Positions 63,228 to 64,000 of a stretch of 64,000 nt of DNA are shown piece by piece. The DNA comes from Bacillota bacterium (GTDB lineage: Bacteria > Bacillota > Clostridia > Christensenellales > Pumilibacteraceae). Position 1 is the first letter of the stretch. The number at the start of each line of letters is the position of its first letter. Where the stretch lies: assembly GCA_009780325.1 (NCBI GenBank), contig WRAF01000003.1, forward strand, positions 1 to 64,000, in the 5' to 3' direction. The translations under genes and the position numbers were made by a program. The notes beneath the pieces were generated by a model that was not told the origin of the DNA, did not search any database, and was given only the letters and a program-made list of their open reading frames with translations.

Positions 63228-64000
63228 ATGACAAGGAGCATTGTTATTACATCAGGCAAGGGCGGAGTAGGCAAAACTACGCTTGCTGCTATGTTGGGCA
63301 GAACACTAGGATTATTAGGTCTTAGAGTTTTATTAATTGACACAGACATGGGTCTAAATAATCTTGATGTTGTCATGGACATAGAACGCAAGGTTGTTTT
63401 TGATATTGTAGATGTTTTAAATGGAAAATGCAGATTAAAGCAAGCCTTAGTTGAAGATATCATAGAAGGTGTTTTTATATTGCCTTCTAATCACACCTAT
63501 GACAAATCAAACATAACATCAGCTACCTTGAGGAATTTAATACAAAACCTAATAGGCTTTGATTTTTGCATACTAGATTGTCCAGCGGGAATTGAAGCAG
63601 GATTCCATAGAGCAGTAAGTGCAGCCAATGAAGCAATTGTAGTATCCACTCCGCATCTATCAGCACTTAAAGATGCAAATAAAGTGCTGTCAATTTTACA
63701 ATCATATAAAATGAATACTAGCTTAGCATTAAATAGAGTACGAGGTGATTTAATTGTAAGTGGAGATTATTTGTCACCTTTGGATATTAAAAATAGTTTA
63801 TCCGTACCTTTGATTGGAGTCGTACCTGAAAATGATGATATAGGAATTTTTTCTAATCAAGCACTAAATAAAAATAATGCAGCCTTTAATGCAGCAATGA
63901 TGATGGCAAAAAATTTGATATACGAAAGTGAAAATTTATTTGATACTACAAAGGCGTTTAAAGGTTTCTTTGGGCGTTTAAAAAGAAAGGGAAGGAGACA
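63228..64000 (+). CDS. minD: Septum site-determining protein MinD, 3' end cut by window
   Basis: 258 residues to the window edge, open frame. Deviant Walker A in SGKGGVGKTTLAAML, LLIDTDMGLNNLDVVMDIE, CRLKQALVED, LDCPAGIEAGFHRAVSAANE and STPHLSALKDANKVL are all MinD features. It is the membrane-bound ATPase that, with MinC, keeps the division ring from the poles. ParA and FlhG relatives are excluded by the MinD-type block around DVVMDIE. minC would be expected nearby but is not seen before it. Confidence 0.9.
   Translation, partial: MTRSIVITSGKGGVGKTTLAAMLGRTLGLLGLRVLLIDTDMGLNNLDVVMDIERKVVFDIVDVLNGKCRLKQALVEDIIEGVFILPSNHTYDKSNITSATLRNLIQNLIGFDFCILDCPAGIEAGFHRAVSAANEAIVVSTPHLSALKDANKVLSILQSYKMNTSLALNRVRGDLIVSGDYLSPLDIKNSLSVPLIGVVPENDDIGIFSNQALNKNNAAFNAAMMMAKNLIYESENLFDTTKAFKGFFGRLKRKGRR

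Overview
The window is a low-GC, gene-dense chromosomal segment of an endospore-forming member of the Bacillota, most likely an uncultured Clostridia lineage. This rests on Gram-positive gene orders: frr-uppS-cdsA-dxr-rseP-ispG-polC-like, rimP-nusA-rnpM-L7Ae-infB-rbfA-nrnA-truB-ribF, nusB-folD-xseA-xseB-ispA-dxs and argR-recN-spoIVB. It also rests on a complete spoIIIA operon (AA to AH), gerW/ytfJ, a DacF-type carboxypeptidase, an IspH-S1 fusion and Asp23. Isoprenoid precursors are made by the MEP pathway (dxs, dxr, ispG, ispH, ispA and uppS are all present). I cannot name the species.

Layout. 1-870: the tail of an Ig-like surface protein running into GC-rich and inverted-repeat intergenic elements. 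872-2440 (minus strand): tRNA-Ser and a three-gene cluster of two zinc-ribbon proteins around an acyltransferase-like protein that lacks the catalytic histidine. 2500-6920: a surface group with a TasA/camelysin-like protein, a SipW-type signal peptidase, tRNA-Arg and a 782-residue Trp-rich repeat protein. 6990-8160: an MscS channel. 8270-15425: ribosome recycling, undecaprenyl and CDP-DAG synthesis, MEP enzymes and a PolC-derived protein that keeps only the N-terminal, OB and exonuclease parts. 15426-19117: an accessory island with two paralogous exported proteins, a radical SAM/SPASM enzyme and a ThuA-like protein. 19260-29616: the translation and transcription operon, ending in IspH-S1. 29770-32600: a lipoprotein, purB and an M19 dipeptidase. 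32660-38920: DUF2953, gerW, dacF, rluB, surE, aroH, cmk, plsC and an endonuclease IV-like gene. 38976-42595: a large lipoprotein, pepQ and efp. 42899-47993: spoIIIA. 48066-57268: asp23, a DUF1284-NusB fusion, folD, xseAB, ispA, dxs, nadK, argR and recN. 57329-62627: spoIVB, an EamA transporter, comF and thrS. 62775-63151: a metallothionein-like peptide paired with an XRE regulator that has its own cysteine cluster. 63228 to the end: minD, cut by the window edge.

Four points stand out. (1) The cysteine-rich peptide and the cysteine-tailed regulator look like a small metal-sensing and metal-buffering unit. (2) The radical SAM island sits exactly where the polymerase half of PolC is missing, inside one of the most conserved gene orders of the phylum. 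(3) DUF1284 is fused to the transcription factor NusB. (4) At least nine genes have good -35/-10 boxes so close to the start codon that their mRNAs should be leaderless, including surE, thrS, spoIIIAA and the first gene of the island. Functions are inferred from motifs and gene order; no database search was run.
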